Source: Sphingobacterium corticibacter (GTDB taxonomy: Bacteria > Bacteroidota > Bacteroidia > Sphingobacteriales > Sphingobacteriaceae). Taken from it: a stretch of DNA of 64,000 nucleotides. Made by a program: the position numbers and the translations under genes. The stretch lies in contig NZ_QDKG01000002.1 in assembly GCF_003076635.1 (NCBI RefSeq), positions 186,001 to 250,000 of the forward strand. The letters run 5' to 3'. Below are positions 43,573-51,883 of the stretch, piece after piece (positions within the stretch are counted from its first letter, which is position 1; each line of letters opens with the position of its first letter). Below the pieces are notes generated by a model that was given only the letters and a program-made list of their open reading frames with translations, was not told the DNA's origin and searched no databases.

Positions 43573-43620
43573 TTGCTTTTCTGGAATATACTCACTATCT
43601 TAGGTTTAGTATAATCCTAA
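43573..43620 (+). promoter_or_regulatory. Promoter and inverted repeat before the aldose epimerase gene
   Basis: TTG at 43573-43575, a 20-base spacer and TATCTTAG at 43596-43603 (two changes) form a weak promoter. An inverted repeat TTAGG-N10-CCTAA overlaps its end (about 43601-43620) and could be an operator; this is speculative. Confidence 0.3.
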
Positions 43621-43645
43621 ACACCCTATAAAAGACTTTTTTATT

Positions 43646-44818
43646 ATGACAACATCTCTTGGCTTCATCTGGAAAGCCTGTATTGCGCCAATCGCGCTAG
43701 CCATTACCCTAAGCTCTTGTAATCAAAATGCAAATACCGCGAAAGAGACAACCGCAGACACCACGAATATCGGCGTTTCTGCTGCTGATTTTGCTGGACT
43801 TGTTGGCCAAGATTCTGTAAAACTATATACGATTAGCAATGGTACCATTTCCGCAGCAATCACCAATTATGGCGCGCGCGTGGTGAGCTTATTAGTGCCA
43901 GATAACCAAGGTAATCCAGTCGACGTTGTATTGGGCTACAAAGATTTAGAGAATTACCAGAAAAAAGGCGAAGGCTTTTATGGCGCTATCGTCGGTCGTT
44001 TTGGCAATCGCATCGCCAAAGGACAATTTAAGTTGGATGACAAGCCTTATCAACTGGAGTTGAATGACGGTGTGAATACCTTACATGGCGGCGAAACAGG
44101 TTATTACACGAAAGTGTGGACGGTGAATAAAGTAACCGACAACAGCGTAGAGTTGCACTTGTTATCACCAGATGGTGATGCCGGGTATCCGGGCGCTTTG
44201 GATATTTATGTGACCTATAGCATTACATCAGATAATGGATTGGACATTGCGTACCGCGCGACTACAGATAAAAAAACCATCGTCAACTTAACCAATCATG
44301 CTTACTTCAACCTGAGTGGTGAAGGAGCGGAAACGATTACCGATCACGAATTGATGGTAAAATCGGATAAATATACACCAGTGGACAAAACCTTAATTCC
44401 TACCGGAGAATTGGCATCTGTAGAAAATACCCCGTTTGATTTCCGTACGGCCAAAGCGATTGGCAAAGACATTGATGCAGACGACGAGCAACTTAAAATT
44501 GGCGGCGGTTATGACCACAATTTTGTGTTGAACAAGGAAGATGGCTTGCAGCATATTGCCACCGTAACCAGCCCGAAAACAGGCATCCAGATGGAAATTC
44601 TGACCGAAGAACCGGGATTACAATTCTATAGCGGCAATTTCATGAAGGACATTAAAAATGCTAAAGGCGACAAAACCTACGGCTTGCGTTCGGCATTCTG
44701 TTTAGAAACACAACATTTCCCAGACGCACCTAATCAAGCGAATTTCCCGTCTACTGTGTTATCGCCAGGCGAGACGTACAAAACACAAAGCACCTACCGC
44801 TTCACGACGGCAAAGTAA
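43646..44818 (+). CDS. Aldose 1-epimerase lipoprotein (galactose mutarotase family)
   Basis: Interconverts alpha and beta anomers of sugars. The 390-residue protein is a lipoprotein (Cys25 in TLSSCNQN), so it works outside the cytoplasm, probably on sugars before uptake. It has the mutarotase motifs: NRIAKGQFKL, NDGVNTLHGG (His), LTNHAYFNL (catalytic His), GGYDHNFVL, and GLQFYSGNF near the catalytic Glu. It is followed by a terminator and by convergent regulator and symporter genes, which fits a sugar-utilisation group. Confidence 0.92.
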   Translation: MTTSLGFIWKACIAPIALAITLSSCNQNANTAKETTADTTNIGVSAADFAGLVGQDSVKLYTISNGTISAAITNYGARVVSLLVPDNQGNPVDVVLGYKDLENYQKKGEGFYGAIVGRFGNRIAKGQFKLDDKPYQLELNDGVNTLHGGETGYYTKVWTVNKVTDNSVELHLLSPDGDAGYPGALDIYVTYSITSDNGLDIAYRATTDKKTIVNLTNHAYFNLSGEGAETITDHELMVKSDKYTPVDKTLIPTGELASVENTPFDFRTAKAIGKDIDADDEQLKIGGGYDHNFVLNKEDGLQHIATVTSPKTGIQMEILTEEPGLQFYSGNFMKDIKNAKGDKTYGLRSAFCLETQHFPDAPNQANFPSTVLSPGETYKTQSTYRFTTAK

Positions 44819-44831
44819 TATCATAAACGTA

Positions 44832-44870
44832 AAAACGGTCTCCTTCTTTATCAGAAGGAGACCGTTTTGT
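44832..44870. terminator. Bidirectional terminator between aldose epimerase and Nudix regulator
   Basis: AAAACGGTCTCCTTCT and its complement (16 bp) surround loop TTATC; A- and T-runs flank it. It lies between the two convergent genes. Confidence 0.9.
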
Positions 44871-44897
44871 TTCTAGCTAAATGAGATTAGAAAAGCC

Positions 44898-45590
44898 TTA
44901 TGGCTGCGGGATAAAGTGTAGGAATGAACTAAACTTATCCTTATACGTCTCTTGATCCAATTTGTAATAGAAAGCTCCTTTGCGGGAACCTTCTTTATCT
45001 TTATCCGCTTGCTTCACCAGCAAACCTGTAGAACGCAGTTTGCGCATGAAGTTGCGCTTATCGAGCTCCACATTATACACTTGTTCATAGAGCGCCATGA
45101 TCTGTGGAATGGTAAACTTTTCGGGCAATAGCTCGAACAATACGGGATGTAGCGCCGCCTTGTAACGAAGATGTACTTTTGCTGCAGCAACCATCTCATC
45201 GTGATCGAAGATCAACGCTGGCACATCCTTCAAGGGAATCCATTCTGCACGGTATGCATCACTCAACTGCGTTTCGTACTCTTTGATGTTAATCAATGCC
45301 GAGTACGCCACGCTAATCGTGCGCTCCACCGGATCGCGATTTGGCCGGCCAAATACCGAAAGCTGCTCCATGTACACATCTTTCAAGCCTGTCAATTTGT
45401 ACAACACGCGTGAAGCCGCATCGTTCGGGTCTTCTCCTTCTTCTATGAAACCTCCCATCAAGCTCCAATTGCCGATCTGCGGTTCTAATGCGCGCTGAAC
45501 GACCAGCAACTTCAACTCCGCACCATCGAAACCGAAGATAATACAATCAACGGCAATGAGTACGCGGTGTTGTGCTGAATATTTGGCCAT
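44898..45590 (-). CDS. NrtR/AraR-type Nudix-winged-helix transcription regulator
   Basis: A 230-residue protein with an N-terminal Nudix fold (about 10-145) and C-terminal winged helix (about 160-230, IPQIMALYEQVYNVELDKRNFMRKLRSTG). The Nudix box is degenerate: after GGFIEEGEDPNDAASR the catalytic REUxEE is VLYKLT (residues 62-67), so hydrolysis is not expected and the domain likely senses a ligand. NrtR-like regulators of this type control NAD or arabinose genes in Bacteroidota. Its neighbour is an SSS sugar symporter and its convergent neighbour an epimerase, which suggests sugar control; the ligand is inference. Confidence 0.85.
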   Translation of the reverse strand: MAKYSAQHRVLIAVDCIIFGFDGAELKLLVVQRALEPQIGNWSLMGGFIEEGEDPNDAASRVLYKLTGLKDVYMEQLSVFGRPNRDPVERTISVAYSALINIKEYETQLSDAYRAEWIPLKDVPALIFDHDEMVAAAKVHLRYKAALHPVLFELLPEKFTIPQIMALYEQVYNVELDKRNFMRKLRSTGLLVKQADKDKEGSRKGAFYYKLDQETYKDKFSSFLHFIPQP

Positions 45591-45634
45591 GCTGATAATT
45601 TATCTCATAGAAATAGTAGGTAGTGAATAAATCA

Positions 45635-47332
45635 CTACCAGAATTTAACATATAATGCCCCTACCACCAATAGTGTAAACACAATTAGTATTAAGGTAGA
45701 TGGGTCTACTTTAAACATTTTTCTATCGATCTCGAATGCTTTAGGGTTGACTTTCGGCCCTGCTAAACTTAAGATCACCATCAGCAATACGGCAAATACA
45801 AATGCCCACCCCATACAGATCAAGAATGGAATCTCATATTTACCATTGGCATTCTGGAATGCGGTGTATAACCACGTTTCCGGACCAAATACCGCTGGCG
45901 CAAATTCGTTGAAAAACACCGAAAGTAAGAAACCAGATAACAAACCCGCAATGGCTGCTGTACCGGTAGTACGTTTCCAAAACATACCCAATAAGAACAT
46001 AGCCAATACGCCTGGACTAACATAACCGGTATATTTTTGAATGAAAGTAAAGCCACCTGCTCCACCAATACCCAACACGTCGTCCCAAGTCAGTAACAAG
46101 GCTAATAACATAGATACGACAATGGCCACTTTTCCTACCCAAACCATTTTGGTTTCAGAAGCATCTTTGTCTAGGTATTTTTTATAAATATCAAGTGTAA
46201 AAATTGTCGCAATACTATTTGCTTTCCCTGCTAATGACGCTACAATCGCAGCCGTCAATGCCGCTAAGGAAAGTCCTTTCATACCATCTGGCAAGAAACT
46301 TAGAATGGCAGAGTATGCATTATCGGCATGAAATTCACCTCCTGGTGCCATCTCTTGTTGTAATGCACCATTTTTGTATAACACATAAGCAGCGATACCC
46401 GGCAACATCACCACAATCGGCATTAATAATTTCAAGAAACCGGCAAATAAGATACCTGTTCTAGCGGTTTTTAGATCTGCTCCTAGCGCACGCTGTGTGA
46501 TGTATTGATTACAACCCCAATAATTCAAATTCACAATCCATTGCCCTGCGAAATACATGGCAATACCCGGCAACATTAGGTATTTGTTGATCTCCTCTTG
46601 CGATGCATCAGGTCCCGGTTTCTCGGCAATCATCTGGAAATGCGTCGGCGAATCTTTCATCATCGCCTTAAAACCAGCAATAATATCGGATCCTAAGCCA
46701 AAATGCTCACTCACTAAGGTAAGCGCAACATACGTTGTGGCTAACCCACCAATGATCAATACCAATACTTGAATCACGTCGGTGAAGCCAATGACCTTCA
46801 TTCCGCCCAGCGTGATGATAATAGCAAACACACAAAGGATCGTCATGATGACCTCAAAATTCTCGCCACCAGCGAAGTTGTTGATCGCCATGGATCCTAA
46901 AAATAAGATCGAAGTAAGGTTGACTAGAATATAGAGAAACAACCAAAAGATCGCCATGATTAACGCCGTCGTCTCGTTGTATCGAATCTTGAGAAACTGC
47001 GGCATGGTAAATATCCCATTCTTGTGGTACATCGGTATAAACCACACGGCCACAATAATCAAGGCAATAGCAGCAAACCATTCGTACGCAGCCACGGCCA
47101 TACCCACGGTAAATCCGTTTCCGCTCATACCAATAAATTGCTCCGCAGAGATATTGGATGCAATGAGTGAAGCTCCAATAGCCCACCAAGTTAGAGAACC
47201 TTCTGCAAGGAAAAAATCTTTGGTTGCAGAATCACTCTTGGTTTTACGACGGTAAATCCAGTAACCGTACCCCGCTACGATCACGAAATATATCAGGAAT
47301 ATAACGTAATCAATTGTTGAAAATCTAGTCAT
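45635..47332 (-). CDS. Sodium/sugar symporter (SSS family, SGLT-like)
   Basis: A 565-residue transporter with about 14 membrane segments. It begins FSTIDYVIFLIYFVIVAGYG, and has the SSS features ASLIASNISAEQFIGMSG, NLTSILFLGS, LNYWGCNQYITQRALGA (SGLT-like signature region) and LAGKANSIATIFTLDIYKK. SGLT-type members couple sodium to glucose, galactose or arabinose uptake. It is 44 bases upstream of the Nudix regulator and is likely its target. Exact substrate not determinable. Confidence 0.93.
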   Translation of the reverse strand: MTRFSTIDYVIFLIYFVIVAGYGYWIYRRKTKSDSATKDFFLAEGSLTWWAIGASLIASNISAEQFIGMSGNGFTVGMAVAAYEWFAAIALIIVAVWFIPMYHKNGIFTMPQFLKIRYNETTALIMAIFWLFLYILVNLTSILFLGSMAINNFAGGENFEVIMTILCVFAIIITLGGMKVIGFTDVIQVLVLIIGGLATTYVALTLVSEHFGLGSDIIAGFKAMMKDSPTHFQMIAEKPGPDASQEEINKYLMLPGIAMYFAGQWIVNLNYWGCNQYITQRALGADLKTARTGILFAGFLKLLMPIVVMLPGIAAYVLYKNGALQQEMAPGGEFHADNAYSAILSFLPDGMKGLSLAALTAAIVASLAGKANSIATIFTLDIYKKYLDKDASETKMVWVGKVAIVVSMLLALLLTWDDVLGIGGAGGFTFIQKYTGYVSPGVLAMFLLGMFWKRTTGTAAIAGLLSGFLLSVFFNEFAPAVFGPETWLYTAFQNANGKYEIPFLICMGWAFVFAVLLMVILSLAGPKVNPKAFEIDRKMFKVDPSTLILIVFTLLVVGALYVKFW

Positions 47333-47488
47333 TTGTTTGAATAAAATTGGTTAGAAAAAGAGCGCAAAATCGCGCTTCCTCTTATTGCACTATAGTTTTT
47401 TAACGATTAAGTTTATAAAAAATGCTACGCTGACGCAGCACGGTATTACACAGGTATTCAGATTTAATGTTCCAAATATTACAAAAAA

Positions 47489-47507
47489 AAATGTCAAAAT
47501 GACATTT
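47489..47507. promoter_or_regulatory. Perfect 8-bp inverted repeat upstream of the sugar symporter gene
   Basis: AAATGTCA-AAA-TGACATTT is a perfect palindrome with a 3-base spacer in the 228-base gap upstream of the symporter start (157 bases before it). It is a plausible operator for the NrtR/AraR-type regulator, but no second copy was found near its own gene. Confidence 0.4.
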
Positions 47508-47560
47508 ATGTTTAAAAACTTTTTTGGGAAGTGATAAAGAGGTGAATAACGCGCGTGAAA

Positions 47561-47797
47561 CTAGCGTTTGATTAAGGGCTGTAACAAGTACTCCAGACCA
47601 TTGAGTTTGATCTCGTACAAGGTAGCGAGTTGGATTCCAAGCTTTCCGGGAGGAAAACCCTTATTATGAAACCAATTAAGATACGACTCAGGCAGATGTC
47701 GTAGGTACGTATCTTTGTATTTTCCGAAAGGCATCTTAGCATTGGCTACTTCGACCAACAGTTGCGGATTAAGCAGATTATTCTCTAGATTTTCCAT
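47561..47797 (-). CDS. DUF3820 family protein
   Basis: A 78-residue protein matching DUF3820, recognised from MPFGKYKDTYLRHLPESYLNWFHNKGFPPGKLG. These small domains resemble a fragment of an exonuclease-associated module; function unproven. Its start overlaps the end of the glycosyltransferase gene by 20 bases. The 228-base gap downstream holds a palindrome (see 47489). Confidence 0.85.
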   Translation of the reverse strand: MENLENNLLNPQLLVEVANAKMPFGKYKDTYLRHLPESYLNWFHNKGFPPGKLGIQLATLYEIKLNGLEYLLQPLIKR

Positions 47798-48545
47798 GTT
47801 GCAATCGATAAAATACTAATCTAATCCCAATGATCAGATGGTTGAAGATATTGGTGAGCGTTCCGTAATGTTTTTGGAAGATTTCGTAGCGCTCTTTCAA
47901 ACTTTGCTGGTGTCGCTTCTGCGACATACCGCCAACAAGATATTTTGCGACGACCGCATGCACATTTTGAGTGGTTTTAGCTTTTTTCGCTGCGCGAATC
48001 ACCCAATCGATATCCGCACTTAATTGATAGTTGGTATCGTAAGGCGAAGCGATACTTCTACGCACATAAATCGCCTGATGGCAAATACTCATCCCGTAGC
48101 GGAAAGAGCGCCAATCGAACTTTTCGGGTGCTTTATGCCGACGATCGCCAATGATGCGACGATCTTCATCCACCAATTTGGTTTCTCCATAAATAATATC
48201 GGCATCATTGCCCCGCTCTACCACGGTACGCAAGGTATCCGCATCGCATAGCGTATCGCCAGAATTGAGAAACAACACATAATCGCCTGTGGCGCGTGTC
48301 AATCCTTTATTCATCGCATCATAAATGCCTTTATCTTTCTCCGACACCAGAATATCAATGTGCGCAGCATATTGCTGGATCACGTCTAATGTACCATCCG
48401 TAGATGCGCCATCGATCACAATGTATTCGATCTGCGAATAACTTTGTTCCGCCACAGATGCTAAAGTATATGCGATATCCCGCGCATTGTTGTACACAAT
48501 GGTGATAATAGAAATGGTAGGAAATGAACGAGATTGATCGGACAT
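47778..48545 (-). CDS. Family 2 glycosyltransferase (WcaA-like)
   Basis: A 255-residue GT2 with PTISIITIVYNN near the N-terminus, IEYIVIDGASTDGT and SEKDKGIYDAMNKGL, FLNSGDTL in place of the DxD, as in colanic-acid type enzymes. ATG at 48545 is used because the longer frame begins at TTG. It is the last enzyme of a minus-strand glycosyltransferase run (51871-47778) and overlaps the DUF3820 gene. Substrate unknown. Confidence 0.88.
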   Translation of the reverse strand: MSDQSRSFPTISIITIVYNNARDIAYTLASVAEQSYSQIEYIVIDGASTDGTLDVIQQYAAHIDILVSEKDKGIYDAMNKGLTRATGDYVLFLNSGDTLCDADTLRTVVERGNDADIIYGETKLVDEDRRIIGDRRHKAPEKFDWRSFRYGMSICHQAIYVRRSIASPYDTNYQLSADIDWVIRAAKKAKTTQNVHAVVAKYLVGGMSQKRHQQSLKERYEIFQKHYGTLTNIFNHLIIGIRLVFYRLQHGKSRE

Positions 48546-48575
48546 GATTGTGGTCAAAAGCGAATAAATAGACGT

Positions 48576-49475
48576 TTAACGGAGCTTATTAATCGCGAAG
48601 CGGTACGCCCGTTGAAACAAATTGCCTTTTCGATGTTTAAAGAAATGCCGCAGGGCGACATAACCAGCCGGATTTTCTGTCAGATCCAATGGAAACCGCG
48701 TTATCGGCGTGGATCGTATGGATGTTTCAAACATGGTGTTGATTCCTGAATGCACACCCGAGCCATCGTGACCGATGTTTTCGATGAGCGATTGGCTAGG
48801 TTCGATCGCTAAACCACCTCTTAAGAATACGCTCGCATACCACCGTACCGCCCAAGAATCGACTTGGGCTTTTTGCTGCTGCAAGATCGTCCGCCAAAAA
48901 TTCATGGTGTGATCAAAGGTAAACGCCGCGATTTTGGCGTCATCAAATTGCGCGATGATCTGATCAATATTCGGTTCAAAATGTTGCCAAGCACGCGACC
49001 ATGTTGCCCAAGCTTGGCTGGCTACATAACGGGTAACGAATGTTTCATCCAACCCAGAGCGATCTAGCTCGTACATAAATCCACCAATGTGCATGATCTT
49101 TTCTTCCTTTTCGTAGCGGATCAAGGCTTCGTTGAAGTATTGCAGCGTATGCGGCGCAAATAGTACATCATCTTCCAATACGATCGCGCGGCCATGTTCT
49201 TTCATCACCTGCCCTACGCCATCCATCACATTATTAGCTAATCCCCAATTGCGATCGCGCTCGATGATGTGCACCGCTTTGAACGTCCATGCTCTTTTCA
49301 GCACATCTCTTACTTGCTGTACGCTTTGCTTAGCACCATCATGCTTTGCACCATCCGCAAATACATATAAGATGCTGTCCGCAGCACCGACATTTTTCTC
49401 CAACGCTTCCAATGCGCGCTGCGTATGTTCGGGTCGATTGTAGGCAAAAAGAATAACGGGACTTAGCTGCTCCAT
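48576..49475 (-). CDS. Glycosyltransferase-like protein (GT-A, GNT-I-like)
   Basis: A 299-residue protein with LSPVILFAYNRPEHTQRALE, LYVFADGAKHDG, ERDRNWGLANNVMDG and IVLEDDVLFAPHTLQYFN, where EDD is the metal-binding site of GNT-I/GT13-like and related glycosyltransferases. The later ASQAWATWSRAW segment is also typical. I start at ATG 49475, since the upstream extension lacks similarity to the family. It lies between other glycosyltransferases in the same strand and is probably involved in the same glycan. Confidence 0.83.
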   Translation of the reverse strand: MEQLSPVILFAYNRPEHTQRALEALEKNVGAADSILYVFADGAKHDGAKQSVQQVRDVLKRAWTFKAVHIIERDRNWGLANNVMDGVGQVMKEHGRAIVLEDDVLFAPHTLQYFNEALIRYEKEEKIMHIGGFMYELDRSGLDETFVTRYVASQAWATWSRAWQHFEPNIDQIIAQFDDAKIAAFTFDHTMNFWRTILQQQKAQVDSWAVRWYASVFLRGGLAIEPSQSLIENIGHDGSGVHSGINTMFETSIRSTPITRFPLDLTENPAGYVALRHFFKHRKGNLFQRAYRFAINKLR

Positions 49476-49556
49476 GGGCGTGTTAAATGAATAGACGAAA
49501 CTCGCCAAAAAAGTCTGCATATGCAAATATGCAACCTAGGACAGATCGCATAATAT

Positions 49557-50414
49557 TTAGGTGTTTCTTTTCCTTGTCTGAATAACGGCCGCTGTCTTCG
49601 CCAAAACCTGAATAGCAACCGAAAGATACGAAGTGAAGCCATGATAAGGTGACGCGGAAGGTCGTTGAAAAGCCTTTTTGATCGGTGCTAATACGCCGTA
49701 GCCAAATGCCTTCGGAAAGGAATGATTCACATTGGCATATTCCGTCAGGAAATAGATGAATTCTCTTTTGAAAAATTGTGCGCTGGAAATGGTTTTTCGC
49801 TCTTGGCGATCGTGATAGGCAATCGCTTTGGTGTTGACCATAATTTTCAAGCCATGGTGCTGTATGCGGTTGGCATAATCGCTGTCTTCGCCATAATGAT
49901 AGAAGATCGGTGAAAATTGTCCCACTTCTTTGAGAACGGAAACGGGAATCAGCCAGAATGCAGCATTCACAAAGGGTACAGCAAAATGATCAAGATCCAT
50001 TTGCTCCTGCTTCACATATCCAGCAAAACCTTCATCCAACTGCAAACCCGTGCCATCGTAATGCATCGGCGATATAATTCCTACGTTGGAATCGTAATCT
50101 TCCTGCATTAAGTGCGCTAAACATGCTGGATGCAGCCAAGCATCTTGATTGACTAAGAAAACGGCATCATACTCATTCGCGATCGCGTAATCAAAACCGA
50201 TATTATTGGCACGGCCAAAACCGAGATTTGTACTGCTTTCATGCAAGATTACTTGCGGATAATCTTGCTTAATTCGGGCTACCGTATGGTCGCTCGAAGC
50301 ATTATCAACCACAAAAATATCGGTGGGATAAGTCGATTGTCCCAAACTATCCAAACATTTGCTGAGCCAAGGCTCGAAATTGTAAGAAACGATAATGCTG
50401 AGTACCTTCTTCAT
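49557..50414 (-). CDS. Family 2 glycosyltransferase (rhamnosyltransferase-like)
   Basis: A 285-residue GT2 beginning VLSIIVSYNFEPWLSKCLDSL, with FVVDNASSDHTV, SSTNLGFGRANNIGFDYA, VFLVNQDAW (QDA as the metal motif) and YGEDSDYANRI. These are typical of rhamnosyltransferase-type GT2 enzymes. The start overlaps the flippase stop by four bases (ATGA), so the two are translationally coupled. Substrate unknown. Confidence 0.88.
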   Translation of the reverse strand: MKKVLSIIVSYNFEPWLSKCLDSLGQSTYPTDIFVVDNASSDHTVARIKQDYPQVILHESSTNLGFGRANNIGFDYAIANEYDAVFLVNQDAWLHPACLAHLMQEDYDSNVGIISPMHYDGTGLQLDEGFAGYVKQEQMDLDHFAVPFVNAAFWLIPVSVLKEVGQFSPIFYHYGEDSDYANRIQHHGLKIMVNTKAIAYHDRQERKTISSAQFFKREFIYFLTEYANVNHSFPKAFGYGVLAPIKKAFQRPSASPYHGFTSYLSVAIQVLAKTAAVIQTRKRNT

Positions 50415-51871
50415 AGCTTATTGCGAAAGAAGTTTTGAATTTCTTGAAATGTTTCTCGGGAAAACAGGTAACAAATCCCCAAATAAACTGCTCCCATGGA
50501 TAATACGGACACCGCTAATCTTAATGCCGCGTGTGGCAATATGTCTATCCAAAAATAGGTCGCGAGAAATCCAACTACGGCGCTAAGCGCGTAAGCGTAT
50601 ACGTCGCGCCACATGAAGCGATAACTGTATTGCAGGCTTTTCCGCGTGATGAAAAACCAGGTATTCAACCAAAGCAAATTCATTGTTGCATAACCCAGCA
50701 CGATGTAAAGGACGCCCAAGTGTTTGAGCGCAAAGAATAAGCCGACCTGTAAGATGCCAAATACGATCATATTCCACATGTAGGTAGTAGATCGGCCTTT
50801 GCTCAAGGTATAGTTTGAAAATGCATTGCTTACGACAGCGAATGCGCCTCCAAACGCTAAAACGCGCAGGTAATCGGCACTTTCCAGCCATTTGGCACCG
50901 CCAGCAAGCAAAAGAAAATCAGGCGCGATGAGCGCTAAACCAAACATCAATGGAAAGGTGATGAAAGAGATAAAGGAAAGCAGCTTACGAAACACGCGAA
51001 TTTTGCGTTCTTCTTCGCTGTGCGACACCTCTGTCATCAACGGTTGGATAATGGTATTGGAAATACTCAAAATCAGGTTTTGCCCCATGAGATTCCATTT
51101 ATTGCCCGAAGTATATTGTCCTACTTGCGCTACGGGCACATATTTTCCCAGAATGGCGGTCAGGAAATTGTTATTGACGTGGAAAAACACATTGGTAATG
51201 ATCAGCTTGCTGCTGTAGGACAACAAAGGCTTGACCGGACGAAGATTGATCCGCCATAAAGGACGAAAATGGGAATAATACCAAAATAGCGATGCGGAGA
51301 TCACGCAGTAAGTCAGGTTTTGGATGACCAAAGACCAGTATTTGAGCCCTTGCAGCGCCGCAATCACCCCGATGACATTACTGATCAGAACTGCAAAAAG
51401 CAGGGCGGTAGATCGCTCTTTCACCATTAAATTACGCGTTAGATATGCGCTATGCGCGACGCCAAAGCTACTGATGAGGAAGTTCAAAAAGGAAATTTTA
51501 GACAATGGCTCTAATTGGGCCAACTCATAGAAATCGGCAATAAACGGACTCACGGAATACAAAACCAAATAGATTCCGGCACCTAAAAGCACGCAAAACC
51601 AGAATACGGCATTATAGTCTGCTTTCGAGACGTCCTTCTTAATGCTGATCGCACTCACAAAGCCGGATTCTGTCAATGCGGACGCAATAGCGGAGAATAT
51701 CGTGAGGATTCCGACCAGACCGTAATCTTTAGGATCTAGCACGCGTAATAGCACGAGGCCGAAGACTAAGCCAATTACTTGTTGCACACCGTTAGATAGG
51801 CCGCCCCACAAAAATCCTTTGGCGGCTTTCTTTTTTAAACTTTCTTCTGGCGCGGGGTTTACTGGATCCAT
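50411..51871 (-). CDS. Polysaccharide flippase (Wzx-like, MOP superfamily)
   Basis: A 486-residue integral membrane protein with about 13-14 membrane segments and a short cytoplasmic N-terminus with ESLKKKAAKGFLWGGLSNGVQQVIG, typical of lipopolysaccharide-biosynthesis flippases that translocate lipid-linked repeat units. The family pattern LRVLDPKDYGLVG and SGFVSAISIKKDVSKADYN is seen. It lies 13 bases downstream of the tandem-repeat protein gene and upstream of the glycosyltransferases, forming one polysaccharide operon. Confidence 0.9.
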   Translation of the reverse strand: MDPVNPAPEESLKKKAAKGFLWGGLSNGVQQVIGLVFGLVLLRVLDPKDYGLVGILTIFSAIASALTESGFVSAISIKKDVSKADYNAVFWFCVLLGAGIYLVLYSVSPFIADFYELAQLEPLSKISFLNFLISSFGVAHSAYLTRNLMVKERSTALLFAVLISNVIGVIAALQGLKYWSLVIQNLTYCVISASLFWYYSHFRPLWRINLRPVKPLLSYSSKLIITNVFFHVNNNFLTAILGKYVPVAQVGQYTSGNKWNLMGQNLILSISNTIIQPLMTEVSHSEEERKIRVFRKLLSFISFITFPLMFGLALIAPDFLLLAGGAKWLESADYLRVLAFGGAFAVVSNAFSNYTLSKGRSTTYMWNMIVFGILQVGLFFALKHLGVLYIVLGYATMNLLWLNTWFFITRKSLQYSYRFMWRDVYAYALSAVVGFLATYFWIDILPHAALRLAVSVLSMGAVYLGICYLFSRETFQEIQNFFRNKL

Positions 51872-51883
51872 TGCTTTCGTTCG

